DNA of 64,000 nucleotides from Phycisphaerae bacterium (GCA_028285035.1 JANQQF010000124.1:124001-188000); one strand, 5' to 3'. Positions 52,229-62,568 are shown, numbered from the stretch's first letter. Numbers and translations: made by a program. Notes: generated from the sequence alone by a model not told the origin.

Positions 52229-52951
52229 TTAGCGAGGTATGAGCTTGTCCCCAACTAAACTGGCTGCTAACGTTTTTTCTCCTGCTGTCAGAAAATCTAC
52301 GGTGACTAGTGTGTCATCATCATTTGGAGTCACTGCAGTGATGACCCCTGGACCAAATGCGCTATGCTCGACTTCCATCCCTGCTGTAAAATCCACTGTA
52401 GAAGGAACTGTAGTGGTGTCTGGCGAGTATTCTAGTAATTGGTATTGTCGATCTTCCCATAAATCGGCGTATGCTTTTAAGTCTGCAAATGTACCGACTC
52501 GCCGTGAAATTCGACTTGTTGTTGTTCGAGCTTGACGTATTTGTTCAGTAAATTCAGAGTCAGAATTGTTTGAACCAACGCGACTCAAACGCACGTCTAT
52601 ATCTTGAAAAATAGTTTTAACATCCTCGACTGTGGTGCTAATTATAATCAACTCGATCCCATGATCGCGGCACAACTCAACACGAGCATTGTGCCGATGT
52701 TCGTGTTGCACTTCTTCCTCTAGACTTAATCGACGTCGTTGCTTTTTGCCTTGCAACCCCTCAAAACGAACGGCTACACCAAGCGTTGGATAAAGCATAT
52801 CAAGTTTTAAGCGGCGATTGGTGGCAGGATTGATGAGCCAGTCTGGGGAGATATTTATTTCCGCGTCAAAGCCTTCAAATATTCGAGCAAGGATTTCGCG
52901 CCAGGCATTTGTCTGCATCCATATGGGGATATTTGCCTGTTTTTGGGCCAT
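52229..52951 (-). CDS. Nuclease-like domain joined to a UvrD/PcrA-type Tudor-like domain
   Basis: This 240-residue protein of unrecognised function is built of two parts. Residues about 15-130 have a restriction-endonuclease-like pattern (RRLKLDMLYPTLGVAVRFEG, then HGIELIII), as in PD-(D/E)xK proteins, though the catalytic triad is not certain. Residues about 185-240 (GMEVEHSAFGPGVITAV, then VDFLTAGEKTL) match the small Tudor-like domain found at the end of UvrD/PcrA helicases and CarD-like proteins, which binds RNA polymerase in those proteins. I chose ATG 52951, with GGAG seven bases upstream, over an in-frame TTG. Confidence 0.62.
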   Translation of the reverse strand: MAQKQANIPIWMQTNAWREILARIFEGFDAEINISPDWLINPATNRRLKLDMLYPTLGVAVRFEGLQGKKQRRRLSLEEEVQHEHRHNARVELCRDHGIELIIISTTVEDVKTIFQDIDVRLSRVGSNNSDSEFTEQIRQARTTTSRISRRVGTFADLKAYADLWEDRQYQLLEYSPDTTTVPSTVDFTAGMEVEHSAFGPGVITAVTPNDDDTLVTVDFLTAGEKTLAASLVGDKLIPR

Positions 52952-52977
52952 AAGAATCTCCAAGAAACATTTTTAAT

Positions 52978-53006
52978 ACTATAGTGCAAATGTTCTATGA
53001 TCGCAA
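52978..53006 (-). promoter_or_regulatory. Predicted promoter of the nuclease/Tudor-like gene
   Basis: On the minus strand TTGCGA (53001-53006), 17 bases, TATAGT (52978-52983). The start would be near 52971, giving a 20-base leader with GGAG. Confidence 0.65.
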
Positions 53007-53149
53007 GTGATAATACGCTAAATTGCCTAAGCCAAGAAGCGCAATATTTTGCTGATAAATTGTCGCCTGTTGGCTGATGAAAAAAGATAATATTCCGTGT
53101 ATACTGACTTACGATAAATCGCGAATACCTCGCGCATCTCCTTCCTTCT

Positions 53150-53190
53150 TTTGCCCAGAGGTCGGCCGTTCCCACCGACCTCTGGGCAAA
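53150..53190. terminator. Orphan 16-bp hairpin, terminator-like
   Basis: A perfect 16-bp stem (core GCCCAGAGGTCGG) with a 9-base loop is followed on the plus strand by CCTTTTT. No plus-strand gene ends in front of it, so it could close a small RNA or be a relic. The minus-strand side has only a short T-free run. Confidence 0.6.
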
Positions 53191-53470
53191 CCTTTTTAAA
53201 CCAACTTACACTTTTATATCCCTTCTTAAATTTCACAACCCATTATCTCATTAATTATTTAAGCCTAGAGTATTTTGATAGAAAGTTGATAGTGGCTTTG
53301 AGCAATTAATTGATAAACTAATTTGTAGACTAAAGTTGGTCAATTATCGTACAAATATAGACAAATGTTAAGGAAATATATATAATAATAGAAATGCAGT
53401 AAATATTTTATAGAAGCGGGTAGCTGTTGGCCATAAAATTTATTTGATTATTCTTCGAGGGGGGGATACT

Positions 53471-55585
53471 ATGATAACCATTGATGATAAAAAGTATGAC
53501 ACAATTGATGATGCAATTGATGCGGCTAATTCAGGAGATACTATTTTATTGGGAGATGGTACTTACTATGAGGCAGTTGAACTCATCAGCAAAACGAACA
53601 TTACACTAAAGGCAGCCCCTGATGCCAAACCTGTGATTAGCGGGGCAATTGAGGCCCTGACAAAACCTGGTAATGATGAGTGGACTCTCCACGAGATTAA
53701 AGGTGATCGCAACATCTATAAAACTCGCTATCAACATAATGTTTATCAGCCAATAGCATTGATTGGGAATCAGCGGTTATGGACCTATATGAGTGAGGAA
53801 AATTGGGATAAGGCCCATGCTGGTCAGGGCGTATGGTTGGATAAATCGTCCGGGTGGCTCTACATTTGGCTTGATGATGGTAAAAATCCTGGTGATCATT
53901 CGATTAGAATATCTCGATATAATCAAGTTCTATATCTAAAACAAGCAAAGAAATGTCGAATAGAAGGGATAACATTAGAATGTGGTGGTGAAGGTGTCAT
54001 TATTATACGTGATCATTCTAATGATAATGTCATTACGAAATGTGGGATTGCTTATGCTGTAAGAGGGATTTGGTTCAAATCTGCTGGCACTACAGATAGT
54101 CAGAGCCGAAATCGCATTTCAGCCTGTCACTTTTATGATAGTTACGCGCCTAACTGGGGTTGGGAAGATATTAAGCAATTTAAGCCAAAAGGGATGGAAA
54201 CGGGGGGGGTACAATTTAGATCTCCTGGTGAGGATAATATTGTAGAATACTGTACGTTTGATAATTGGTTTGATGGTGTTCGGGTTGGGGTTGAAGAATA
54301 TCAGAAAAAGACGCCAATCAAGAATACTGAGATTCGCTATAATTTATTTAATGATGTTCGAGATGATGCATTTGCTGTTGAGCTTTGGAGTGAAGAAACG
54401 CATATTCATCATAATAAAGTTGTGAATGCTTGGGTAGGGTTGGCGACGATGCCTCACCCTCTGGGTAAGACATGGGTTCATAATAACTTATTTATTTGTA
54501 ATCGTAAGGCATTGTGGAGTCCTGGCGAATATAAAGATGGCCGCGGAACAAAGATTGGCTATCATCTTAACCTCGATTGTCAAAATGTAAGATATTATCA
54601 CAATACCGTTATTTCCAATTCAGCTGCCTTTACTGCCAAAGATGATCATAAAAATTGGATCGTCCGAAATAACATTTTTTATATAACAGATGGGTCTGGT
54701 GTAGCCGTAGCTAAGCCAGGGACGGCGGCTAATAAAAATAAGTTTGATGGCAACCTCTATTGGCGAACCGAGTCCAGTGCCACAGCCTTAATTCGTGGTT
54801 GGAATGGTGCGACATCTGCTCTGGAGAACTTGAAAGCTGCTATAGGGTCTGCCAAAGGAATAGAGAGTGGCTGGGAAGCAAGTGGGATAGAGGCTGACCC
54901 CAAGCTTGACGACGATTATCAAATTAGTGAAGATAGCCCAGCTGTCAATAAGGCGATTGAACTCCACAGCTTTTGGCCTGGGTCTGGTCAGAAACATATC
55001 GGCCATTTTCAGTTTAAAGAGGTCGCTTATGGTATTCCAGACGAAACTACATCACCAGATCCAGTAGACCCAGTAGACCCAACACCTCCCGAACCATCCG
55101 TAGAACAATTCCCAATAATTTTTGGGTTAAAGATTCAAATTAATGGTCCCGGAGAGAAACCAATCATTATTCTTGAACCAACTGAGGATGCGAATATTAT
55201 TGTCCCCTCTGCCAAGAAATTAATCAATATTAACACAGCCTCTAGTAGCGTTTTGCAAACGCTGCCTAGAATCGGGCCTGTTACCGCTCAGCTCATTATT
55301 GCGGGGCGTGATTATAGGGCAATAGAGGATGTGCTAGAAATAAAAGGAATCGGGCCTGCTACATTTGATGTCATTCAAAATTTAATTACAGTTGACGAAG
55401 ATCGCTCTGTAGACTCCTCTGCTGGTCAGGAATCGATCGTTGTCGATAGCACCGATCTTTATGATGCGCCGAAAGCATTTGTTTCATCAACCAAAGGAGA
55501 TGGTAAGAGTGGAATACTGCTAAATCTGGCGGAGTTAAATTTTGCAATAGCTACGACTCTGGATGTTGAATTTACGGGTGAATAA
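53471..55585 (+). CDS. Right-handed beta-helix protein with C-terminal helix-hairpin-helix repeats
   Basis: This 704-residue protein opens with a DUF1565-like or pectate-lyase-like repeat region (TIDDAIDAANSGDTILLGDGTYYEAV near residue 10). A long parallel beta-helix follows (about 150-480) with repeated segments such as NIVEYCTFDNWFDGVRVG and THIHHNKVVNAWVG. A Pro/Asp linker (about 525-545) leads to a ComEA-type HhH pair (LININTASSSVLQTLPRIGP, then VLEIKGIGPATFDVIQ) at about 595-650 and a beta-rich end. There is no signal peptide at the chosen start, which has a G-rich site upstream. Beta-helix domains bind or cleave polysaccharides, HhH domains bind DNA, and the combination is unusual. Confidence 0.75.
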   Translation: MITIDDKKYDTIDDAIDAANSGDTILLGDGTYYEAVELISKTNITLKAAPDAKPVISGAIEALTKPGNDEWTLHEIKGDRNIYKTRYQHNVYQPIALIGNQRLWTYMSEENWDKAHAGQGVWLDKSSGWLYIWLDDGKNPGDHSIRISRYNQVLYLKQAKKCRIEGITLECGGEGVIIIRDHSNDNVITKCGIAYAVRGIWFKSAGTTDSQSRNRISACHFYDSYAPNWGWEDIKQFKPKGMETGGVQFRSPGEDNIVEYCTFDNWFDGVRVGVEEYQKKTPIKNTEIRYNLFNDVRDDAFAVELWSEETHIHHNKVVNAWVGLATMPHPLGKTWVHNNLFICNRKALWSPGEYKDGRGTKIGYHLNLDCQNVRYYHNTVISNSAAFTAKDDHKNWIVRNNIFYITDGSGVAVAKPGTAANKNKFDGNLYWRTESSATALIRGWNGATSALENLKAAIGSAKGIESGWEASGIEADPKLDDDYQISEDSPAVNKAIELHSFWPGSGQKHIGHFQFKEVAYGIPDETTSPDPVDPVDPTPPEPSVEQFPIIFGLKIQINGPGEKPIIILEPTEDANIIVPSAKKLININTASSSVLQTLPRIGPVTAQLIIAGRDYRAIEDVLEIKGIGPATFDVIQNLITVDEDRSVDSSAGQESIVVDSTDLYDAPKAFVSSTKGDGKSGILLNLAELNFAIATTLDVEFTGE

Positions 55586-55632
55586 TTCGTGGTTTTTATA
55601 TATATGTAATGGCGAATTTTTGAAGTAAGCTT

Positions 55633-55666
55633 AGCCCGCCCTACTTTACATCAAGTAGGACGGGCT
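55633..55666 (+). terminator. Terminator after the beta-helix gene
   Basis: AGCCCGCCCTACTT pairs with AAGTAGGACGGGCT (one mismatch, 6-base loop) and is followed by CGTTTTTT. It stops plus-strand transcription before the convergent ribF gene. Confidence 0.88.
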
Positions 55667-55672
55667 CGTTTT

Positions 55673-56611
55673 TTATTCGATCATTTGTAAAAGCAGCTGA
55701 CGCGCCTGTTCAGCATCCTGGTTGATTTGTGAGATTAGCGCCTCAATCCCATCAAATTTTTGTTCTGGCCGGAGGTGCTCAACAAATTCCAAGGTCAGAG
55801 TTTCACCATAAATATCTTCGTTGAAATCGAAAATGAATGCCTCTATGGTTCGATGCTGTCCCTCAAAACTGGGGCGAATCCCAATATTTGTAACACTTGA
55901 ATGACGCTGACCTGTTTTATGTCGGGTGACAAATGTGGCATAAACGCCATTTGTTGGTAGAAGTCTTTCTGCTGGTACAGCAAAATTTGCTGTGGGAAAA
56001 CCAATTGTCCGCCCTCTCTGATCGCCTTTTATAATGTGACTGGTTAAGGAAGGGTATCGTCCTAATAATTTAGTAGCTCCAGCGATATCACCTGTTGTGA
56101 TATGGCGTCTTACCTGAGTGCTACTAACCGTTTCTCCCTCAACGAGAAACGGTTCAAACTGACGCACTGAATAGCCCAATTTTTTACCAATATCGCTTAA
56201 TTTTTCAGTGGTTCCTTCTCTATTTTTGCCTAAAGCAAAATCGTGCCCGGCCCAAAACTCGACGATATTAAGACGATCAACCAATAATTGCATAAAATCA
56301 TTGGCTGAAATTTTGGCCAATTCCAATGAAAATGGCATGAGTATCAGAATATCTATTTTATGTTGCTTGAATAGGACTATACGTTCTTCTGCCGTAGTTA
56401 AATAGTCTTGACCATACTTGTGCGTGGCAAAAATGGCCTTGGGGCGAGGGTGGAATGAAATAACAGCAGACCTAGCCTGATGAGTTTGGGCTGCCGTTTT
56501 AAGTTGATTAAGTAGATGTTGATGGCCTAAATGCAAACCATCAAATGTCCCAATTGTTAGAACTGTTGGTTCAGTAAGCTGGGGTTGAGCTAAGTCGCGG
56601 TATACGTGCAT
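55673..56611 (-). CDS. ribF: Bifunctional riboflavin kinase/FAD synthetase
   Basis: This 312-residue enzyme makes FMN and then FAD. It has the adenylyltransferase domain with GTFDGLHLGHQHLL near residue 22, the STQVRRHI segment, and the riboflavin-kinase domain with VIKGDQRGRTIGFPTANF near 190. Length is usual. It is the last gene of the operon that also encodes TruB, RbfA, IF-2, YlxR and NusA, an arrangement seen in many bacteria. Confidence 0.95.
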   Translation of the reverse strand: MHVYRDLAQPQLTEPTVLTIGTFDGLHLGHQHLLNQLKTAAQTHQARSAVISFHPRPKAIFATHKYGQDYLTTAEERIVLFKQHKIDILILMPFSLELAKISANDFMQLLVDRLNIVEFWAGHDFALGKNREGTTEKLSDIGKKLGYSVRQFEPFLVEGETVSSTQVRRHITTGDIAGATKLLGRYPSLTSHIIKGDQRGRTIGFPTANFAVPAERLLPTNGVYATFVTRHKTGQRHSSVTNIGIRPSFEGQHRTIEAFIFDFNEDIYGETLTLEFVEHLRPEQKFDGIEALISQINQDAEQARQLLLQMIE

Positions 56612-56720
56612 TACGCTATGATCGATCAGTAGTTTTGCCTAAGGGGTGAGGCGGTTAGCTATTTAACACCATCCCTTAAATCTAGATAATTTGGATTGCT
56701 GATAGTAATTTCTAGGCCAA

Positions 56721-57641
56721 CTACTGTGTACCTCCCAGATGAAAAACTTTCTTTGGTTGCCAGAGTGTATCATCTGACTCAACTCTCGTCAAAATTGCTA
56801 AAAAAGTTCCATCTAGGGTATAGGCACTCAATAAGTATTCAGTTTGATCAACTTGATCAATTGAAAGATTGATGCGCTGCCCTTGTTGTATTCTCGTTAC
56901 ATCATCTGGGGATAATTTTACCTGTGGAAGATGAGCGACGGCTAGGTCAATCGGATATAAATACTGTTTCCAGGCGTCTTTCTCTGCTATGGCTAGGCGC
57001 TCTAATGTTTCTAATGCTACCGCCTCAGATACGGGCCAGTCACTGTTGACAGTGCGAGTTAAACCGATCAAATGTGCGCCGGGACCGGCTGCTTCCCCTA
57101 AATCACGAGCTAAAGATCGGATGTAAGTACCCGTCGAGCAGCTAACATCAATCGTTAAATCAGGATGTTGCCACTCAACCCAATCTAGTGTGTCAATTGT
57201 AACACGTCTGGGTTTGATATAAACATTTTTGCCAGCCCGGGCTAATTTGTATAACGGTTGCCCATCTTGTTTGATAGCTGAAAATATAGGCGGAATTTGA
57301 TCAATTTCACCCTGAAAAGCCGGTAAAATTTTTTCTAAGGTTGAGGAGGTTAGCCCAGAGGCATCATTTTGTGTGGTGATATTGCCTTCGACATCTAAGG
57401 TGTCAGTGGTAATTCCGAAACGAATAACTGCCCGATACTGCTTTTTGCCTTTTTGAAGATACTCAATAAGACGGGTGGCTTGCCCTAAACAAACAATCAA
57501 AACCCCGGTCGCCATTGGGTCAAGGGTGCCTGTATGCCCCACCTTTCGCTGTCCGCTTAATTTCCGAATTCGAGCGACCACATCGTGGGATGTCAGTCCT
57601 TTTGGTTTGTCAATATTGAGGATACCAGAAATTACAGACAT
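56721..57641 (-). CDS. truB: tRNA pseudouridine(55) synthase
   Basis: This 306-residue enzyme makes pseudouridine 55 in the T-loop of tRNAs. It has GILNIDKPKGLTSHDVV at the start, KVGHTGTLDPMATGVL with the catalytic Asp, and the later C-terminal PUA-like part (QGQRINL). ATG 57641 overlaps the rbfA stop (TAATG). Confidence 0.95.
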   Translation of the reverse strand: MSVISGILNIDKPKGLTSHDVVARIRKLSGQRKVGHTGTLDPMATGVLIVCLGQATRLIEYLQKGKKQYRAVIRFGITTDTLDVEGNITTQNDASGLTSSTLEKILPAFQGEIDQIPPIFSAIKQDGQPLYKLARAGKNVYIKPRRVTIDTLDWVEWQHPDLTIDVSCSTGTYIRSLARDLGEAAGPGAHLIGLTRTVNSDWPVSEAVALETLERLAIAEKDAWKQYLYPIDLAVAHLPQVKLSPDDVTRIQQGQRINLSIDQVDQTEYLLSAYTLDGTFLAILTRVESDDTLWQPKKVFHLGGTQ

Positions 57642-58009
57642 TACTCATCTATTTCAGATGGCGGGTCGGAGTCTTTGATTTGCTCAAGCAGGTTTTCAAT
57701 ACGAAGCGCATTTTCTAACGAATGATCTACTTTGAATATCAATTCTGGCATATGGCGTAAGGAGACCGCTTGGCTCAATTTATAGCGAAGAAAGCCTGAT
57801 GCCTTTTCTAAAGCCGCAAATGCTTCTTTTTGATCTGTTTCGTCCCCCAACACTGTGAAGTAAACGGTCGCGATTTGTAAATCTGCCGTGACATTGACGC
57901 CGGTGACCGTTACCAAAGCCAAGCGCGGGTCTTGACTTTGGTATAAAACGATCTGGCTTAATTCCTCATGGAGTAGCTCGGAAACTTTGCGTTGCCGTCG
58001 GGTTGCCAT
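57641..58009 (-). CDS. rbfA: Ribosome-binding factor A
   Basis: This 122-residue KH-fold protein binds 16S rRNA helix 1 during 30S maturation. The family start RRQRKVSELLHEELSQI is clear, followed by VTVTGVNVTADLQIATVYFTVLG. It starts immediately after the infB stop codon and overlaps truB by one base. Confidence 0.93.
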   Translation of the reverse strand: MATRRQRKVSELLHEELSQIVLYQSQDPRLALVTVTGVNVTADLQIATVYFTVLGDETDQKEAFAALEKASGFLRYKLSQAVSLRHMPELIFKVDHSLENALRIENLLEQIKDSDPPSEIDE

Positions 58010-59809
58010 TTAGTTAACTCGTTCCTTAACGTAGGCCTCAATAATGTCACCTTCCTTAATATCATTGAAGCCATCAACGCCAATACCACATTCAAATCCA
58101 GTGTTAACCTCACGTACATCGTCCGTGAAGCGCCGTAAGGAAGAGAAACGACTTTCGTGGATAATTTCATTGTTTCGTACGACACGTGCCAAGGCATTTC
58201 GGGCAATTTGTCCATCCAGGACGTAGGATCCAGCCACAACACCTCGTTTCGGAATCTTGAACAAAGCACGTACCTCAGCTCGCCCAGTCACCTTGTCCGC
58301 ATATTCTGGCTCCAGCAGCCCTTTTAACGCCCGATCTACATCGTCAATCAATTGATAAATCACTTTATAAAGACGAACATCAATCTGTTCGGCTTCCGCT
58401 AAACGTTGTGCAGCTGAGTCAACTTCAACGTGAAATCCTAAAACAATCGCCCCAGAAGCAATCGCCAGATTCATATCAGACTCAGAGATATTGCCTGTTC
58501 CTTCCAGTAAGATTTTGACTTTGATTTTATTATCATCATAGCTCAAATCATTCAAGGAGTTAACAATAGGCTCAAGAGATCCTTGTACATCCACTTTTAG
58601 GATAATGTTTAGATTTTGATCGCCGGTTTCGCTCGCCATCCTGAAGAAGTCTTCCAGAGTAACGGGACCACGCCGTTGCGTTTGGAGCGAGCGGTGATGC
58701 GCATCCATTTTGCGTTTTTCAACGATAGCTCGAGCTTCTTTCTCATTTTTTACAACCTCAAAATATTCCCCAGCCTCTGGGACTTCAGATAGCCCCAAAA
58801 TGGAGACAGGCACGGATAGTCCTGCTTGTTTTATCTTTTTGCCTTTGTCGCTAAACATAGCTCGAATTCGACTGTATTGAGTCCCAACCATCAGAATATC
58901 ACCCACTTTAAGGGTTCCATTCTGGATGAGCACAGTTACCGAAACACCTCGCCGTTTGTCCACTTGCCCTTCAATAATGACACCTTGGGCAGTGCGATTT
59001 GGATTGGCCTGTAAATCTGCAACCTCAGTGACCAGTAGAATATTTTCCAGCAAATCATCAATACCAAAATTCTCAAGGGCAGATAAGGGAACACAAATTG
59101 TATTACCGCCCCACTCCTCTGGAACCAACTCCAAATCGGCCAACTCCTGTTTGACGCGATCTGGATTGGCATTTTCTTTATCAATTTTATTGACCGCCAC
59201 GATAATCGGCACTTGAGCTGCACGTGCGTGTTCAATTGCTTCCCGAGTTTGGGGCATCACCCCATCATCAGCGGCAACCACCAGAATTGCTAAGTCCGTG
59301 ACCTGTGCCCCACGAGCCCGCATCGCTGTAAATGCAGCGTGACCTGGGGTGTCAAGAAATGTGATATACTTGTTATCGACTTTGACTTGGTAGGCCCCAA
59401 TATGCTGGGTAATGCCGCCTGCTTCCCCCTTTACCACTTGGGCCTTACGAATTGTATCCAGCAAGGTGGTTTTCCCGTGGTCAACATGACCTAAAACGGT
59501 GACTACGGGGGGGCGTGGTCGTAAATTCTTCGGATCTTCCTTAGCGATGAGTTGTTTATGAAGCGGTATGAAATTTTCTTCCTGCTCAGGTTGGATCTCT
59601 TCAATTTGAGGGGGAACAATCTCAAAGCCTAGCTCCTCACCAATGATAGATACAGTATCAAAATCAATCTGTTGATTGATATTGGCCATAATCCCGTTAC
59701 TCATCAATTCTTTGATAAGATCGATGGGGCTTACGGAGAGTACATCGGCTAAATCACGCACCGTGATTACCGGGGGGATTTCAACCCTTCTTTCTTTCGT
59801 TTTCGACAT
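58010..59809 (-). CDS. infB: Translation initiation factor IF-2 (short form)
   Basis: This 599-residue GTPase brings fMet-tRNA to the 30S subunit. Only a short IF2N region (about 1-60) precedes the G domain ([13 protein letters not shown] near 104, [10 protein letters not shown] near 152, NKID near 206), so the large N-terminal extension of many IF-2 proteins is absent. The C-terminal domains (C1, C2) are complete to EAYVKERVN. Confidence 0.95.
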   Translation of the reverse strand: MSKTKERRVEIPPVITVRDLADVLSVSPIDLIKELMSNGIMANINQQIDFDTVSIIGEELGFEIVPPQIEEIQPEQEENFIPLHKQLIAKEDPKNLRPRPPVVTVLGHVDHGKTTLLDTIRKAQVVKGEAGGITQHIGAYQVKVDNKYITFLDTPGHAAFTAMRARGAQVTDLAILVVAADDGVMPQTREAIEHARAAQVPIIVAVNKIDKENANPDRVKQELADLELVPEEWGGNTICVPLSALENFGIDDLLENILLVTEVADLQANPNRTAQGVIIEGQVDKRRGVSVTVLIQNGTLKVGDILMVGTQYSRIRAMFSDKGKKIKQAGLSVPVSILGLSEVPEAGEYFEVVKNEKEARAIVEKRKMDAHHRSLQTQRRGPVTLEDFFRMASETGDQNLNIILKVDVQGSLEPIVNSLNDLSYDDNKIKVKILLEGTGNISESDMNLAIASGAIVLGFHVEVDSAAQRLAEAEQIDVRLYKVIYQLIDDVDRALKGLLEPEYADKVTGRAEVRALFKIPKRGVVAGSYVLDGQIARNALARVVRNNEIIHESRFSSLRRFTDDVREVNTGFECGIGVDGFNDIKEGDIIEAYVKERVN

Positions 59810-60291
59810 AACTAACCACCTCCCAGTGAATATTGTTGTTTAAGATGTTCTTCAGTAATTATCTATTCAAATTGCCAAGCCATTCTGCTTTAGCAATAAA
59901 ATTTACTTGTGGCTCAAAATAAATAATATATGTCTATCTCAATTCAAGGCAGACACAACAAAGCCGTGCAAAAGCACGGATAATTTATGATTGTAGGCAG
60001 TCGGATATTTTCGATACAACAGGATTAACCTGTATCGATGTTATCTTTACCTGAAAAAATCTTAATCTGATTGATTACCTATCGTTGAGGTAACGAAGGG
60101 CCTTGGAGTGTTTTGTGAGGAAATGGCTTCTATGGGGAGGAAGTAGAAGAAATTGAAATACGAGTGATTATCTCATTAAGCCACACCTCGCACGCTATTT
60201 AAGTTAGAGCGCATCACGACTCACAGTCCTTTTGCAACCTCAAGCCAAAGGGATATTGGTTCATTAGAAACATGTTTCCCGATGGACCCAC
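59810..60291. other. 482-bp gap between ylxR and infB with two hairpins
   Basis: No gene is visible, although many bacteria have a YlxQ (L7Ae-like) gene here. On the minus strand it holds an imperfect hairpin (60012-60037, CGATAC/GTATCG core) and then CCGTGC-TTTT-GCACGG (59964-59979) followed by CTTTGTTG. The latter looks like a weak terminator or attenuator in the infB leader. The rest is AT-rich. Confidence 0.55.
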
Positions 60292-60570
60292 TTATGATTT
60301 TGAAAGTTCAGTTTGCTGATAACGATTCAATTTAACAACATCCTCATCCGAAATCTTAACCTTGAGGGCATTGGCTAAAAGTTTACCCTTAAGCCCCTTT
60401 TCCCAGCAAATTTGTTGTTTGCATAAGTACGCACCCCGACCATTTTGTTTGCCAGTATCATCTACAATAACTGATCCCTCTGGGGTGCGTACAATTCGAA
60501 TTAAGGTTCTTTTTTCTTGTGTTTCCCGACAAGCAATGCAAGTTCTTTGCGGTTTATGCTTTTTACGCAT
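60292..60570 (-). CDS. ylxR: YlxR family RNA-binding protein
   Basis: This 92-residue protein has the family motif RTCIACRETQEKRTLIRIVR near residue 9, and GRGAYLCKQQICW with two cysteines. YlxR proteins are linked to translation and to regulation of RNase P. It lies 11 bases after nusA in the usual place. Confidence 0.92.
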   Translation of the reverse strand: MRKKHKPQRTCIACRETQEKRTLIRIVRTPEGSVIVDDTGKQNGRGAYLCKQQICWEKGLKGKLLANALKVKISDEDVVKLNRYQQTELSKS

Positions 60571-60581
60571 AATTTTATTGT

Positions 60582-62465
60582 TTAGAAATCATCCTCGTCG
60601 TAATCCATCCAGTCGTCTGTGCGGCGACTTCGTTTACGACGTCGTTCTGCTACAACCTCACCCAAGCGCTCATCATAAACTAAGCGACGTTTCTTCTGCT
60701 TAGCTTGCTTCTTGTCTTTTTGTGCGTCTTCAAACTCATCATCTTCCCAGCCGGCTGAACCAGTAGGTTTTGCATCTTCAGGTTTGGAGAATAAGATGGC
60801 TTCGGCCTCTGCGATAAGCTCATCTGCAGATTTTGGCTTCTCTTCTTCAACTTCCTCAGTTTCAGCCTTGACCTCCGCTTCCGCCTCAGCAGCGACCTCA
60901 ACTTCTGCTTCAGCTTCTACTTCCCCAACCTCAGCGATAGCTTCTGCTTCAGGAGTGCTTTCAACAGAGGCCACTGGAGCAAGCTCTGCCTCAGCCACAA
61001 CACTTTCCTCAGCAACAGGCTCCTGCTCAGTAACAGGTGTTTCGACTTCTGAAACAGTCTCTTCTACAACAGCTTCTGCTTCAGCAACCGCCTCGACAGC
61101 TTCGGAAACCTCTGTTGTCTCATCAGCAACCTCATCTTGAGGCTCATCACCGATGAGAATCGCTTCTGCCTCAGCCAAAATGTCTCGGGCTTGAGCGGCT
61201 TCGCGGGCAGCTTGTGCCTCGGCTGCTTCACGGGCCCGACGCTCACGTTCGATCGCCATTTCAGCTAGGTTGATCATTTCGATGGCCTCACTCATAACAT
61301 TCAGCTCACCATCTGAATAATCGATCGGTGCTTTTTCTTCGACGATAGAAGCAACTAGACTGAAAATTTCAAGCTTATCTTCAATACGTGGTCGGATAAC
61401 CTCAAGTGTTTTTGCTTTTTCAATGGCTTCTTTGGCTGCCTCACTGGCGCTTTTAATATCAATTCGCCAGGTCGTTAGCTTGGCTGCTAATCGAGCGTTT
61501 TGTCCTTCTTTTCCAATAGCCAAGGAAAGTTGTTTATCAGGTACAACCACTTCTGCGGTTTTGCCCTGCTCATCAAAAAGACGAACGTTCATGACACGTG
61601 CTGGGCTTAATGAGTTGGCAATGAAGAAGGATAAGTCGGGATTCCACTGCACAACGTCAATCTTTTCACCGTTTAACTCATTAACGATATTTTGAATTCG
61701 CGTACCACGCATCCCAACACAAGAGCCAACTGGATCAACCCCTTCTTGCAAAGCAGCCACCGCAACTTTTGAGCGATAGCCCGCTTCCCGCGCAATTGAT
61801 TTGATCTCAACTGTCCCATTGTAAATCTCTGGGACTTCAACCTCTAGCAAGCGGCGTAACATGTTGCGATGGGTCCGCGAGACAACAATTTGTGGGCCTC
61901 GGCTTGCTTTGGTTACTGAAGAAACAAAGGCTCGAATGCGTTGCCCTTCGCTGTATCGTTCGGTTGGAATCTGCTCATTACGAGGCAAATAGGCTTCAAC
62001 TTTGCCCAATGACAGGATTACCTGATGTGAGTCAACCTTGTGAACCGTTCCATTTACAATCTCACCTTCACGCTCAACGTAAGAGTTGTATAAAGCGTCC
62101 CGTTCAGCTTCTCTAATCCGTTGCAAGATAACCTGTTTTGCCGTTTGGGCGGCAATACGACCAAAATTTGCGGGAGTACTTTCAATAGAAACTAACCCCC
62201 CAATCTGCGCCCGGGCATCGACTTTCATGGCATCTTGTAATAAAATTTCATTTTTCTCATCGGTAAGTTCAGTTACAATTGCTTTTTCGATGAAAATTAA
62301 TGGCTCACCTGATTTTTGATCAATTTGAGCCGTGATATGATTACCACTATAATTTCGCCGATATGCTGAGATTAACGCAACTTCAACTGCTTCTATAACG
62401 ATATCCAAGGGTAACTGCCGCTCATGGCAAACCTGATTGATTGCCATCATGAAATCATTCTTCAC
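60582..62465 (-). CDS. nusA: Transcription termination/antitermination factor NusA with long acidic tail
   Basis: This 627-residue protein binds RNA polymerase and RNA and controls pausing. The conserved part has the N-terminal domain, the S1 domain ([14 protein letters not shown] near 132) and KH domains ([19 protein letters not shown] near 248, then [12 protein letters not shown]). From about residue 400 on it becomes a low-complexity acidic region rich in Glu and Ala and ends in a basic-acidic tail ([20 protein letters not shown]). Start GTG 62465 follows AGGAGG at some distance. No rimP gene precedes it. Confidence 0.93.
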   Translation of the reverse strand: MKNDFMMAINQVCHERQLPLDIVIEAVEVALISAYRRNYSGNHITAQIDQKSGEPLIFIEKAIVTELTDEKNEILLQDAMKVDARAQIGGLVSIESTPANFGRIAAQTAKQVILQRIREAERDALYNSYVEREGEIVNGTVHKVDSHQVILSLGKVEAYLPRNEQIPTERYSEGQRIRAFVSSVTKASRGPQIVVSRTHRNMLRRLLEVEVPEIYNGTVEIKSIAREAGYRSKVAVAALQEGVDPVGSCVGMRGTRIQNIVNELNGEKIDVVQWNPDLSFFIANSLSPARVMNVRLFDEQGKTAEVVVPDKQLSLAIGKEGQNARLAAKLTTWRIDIKSASEAAKEAIEKAKTLEVIRPRIEDKLEIFSLVASIVEEKAPIDYSDGELNVMSEAIEMINLAEMAIERERRAREAAEAQAAREAAQARDILAEAEAILIGDEPQDEVADETTEVSEAVEAVAEAEAVVEETVSEVETPVTEQEPVAEESVVAEAELAPVASVESTPEAEAIAEVGEVEAEAEVEVAAEAEAEVKAETEEVEEEKPKSADELIAEAEAILFSKPEDAKPTGSAGWEDDEFEDAQKDKKQAKQKKRRLVYDERLGEVVAERRRKRSRRTDDWMDYDEDDF

Positions 62466-62545
62466 GATGTACCAAGCCTCCTAAATCATTCACGCTAGTC
62501 CAAAATAGACCCAACATTCAATAATAAATTTTGATAAGATAAAAG

Positions 62546-62568
62546 AAAAGTGGGGGGTGCCCACTTTT
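62546..62568 (-). terminator. Terminator after the methyltransferase gene
   Basis: AAAAGTGGG and CCCACTTTT form a 9-bp stem with a 5-base loop and are followed on the minus strand by CTTTTAT. It lies between the methyltransferase gene and nusA. Confidence 0.75.

Larger units (their letters stand above)
52952..53470. other. 519-bp gap with a promoter, an orphan hairpin and AT-rich DNA
   Basis: There is no coding potential I can support. From left to right it holds the minus-strand promoter at 52978-53006, a GC-poor region, the strong hairpin at 53150-53190, and about 280 bp of AT-rich DNA ending with the G-rich ribosome-binding site of the beta-helix gene at 53457-53465. Confidence 0.6.

Noticed and set aside
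59810..60291. A missed ylxQ gene between ylxR and infB
   Set aside because: The gap is broken by stops in all frames I read and has no L7Ae-like segment.
60712..61140. Long plus-strand frame rich in Ser and Ala opposite nusA
   Set aside because: It is the antisense image of the Glu/Ala-rich acidic tail of NusA and has no domain character of its own.
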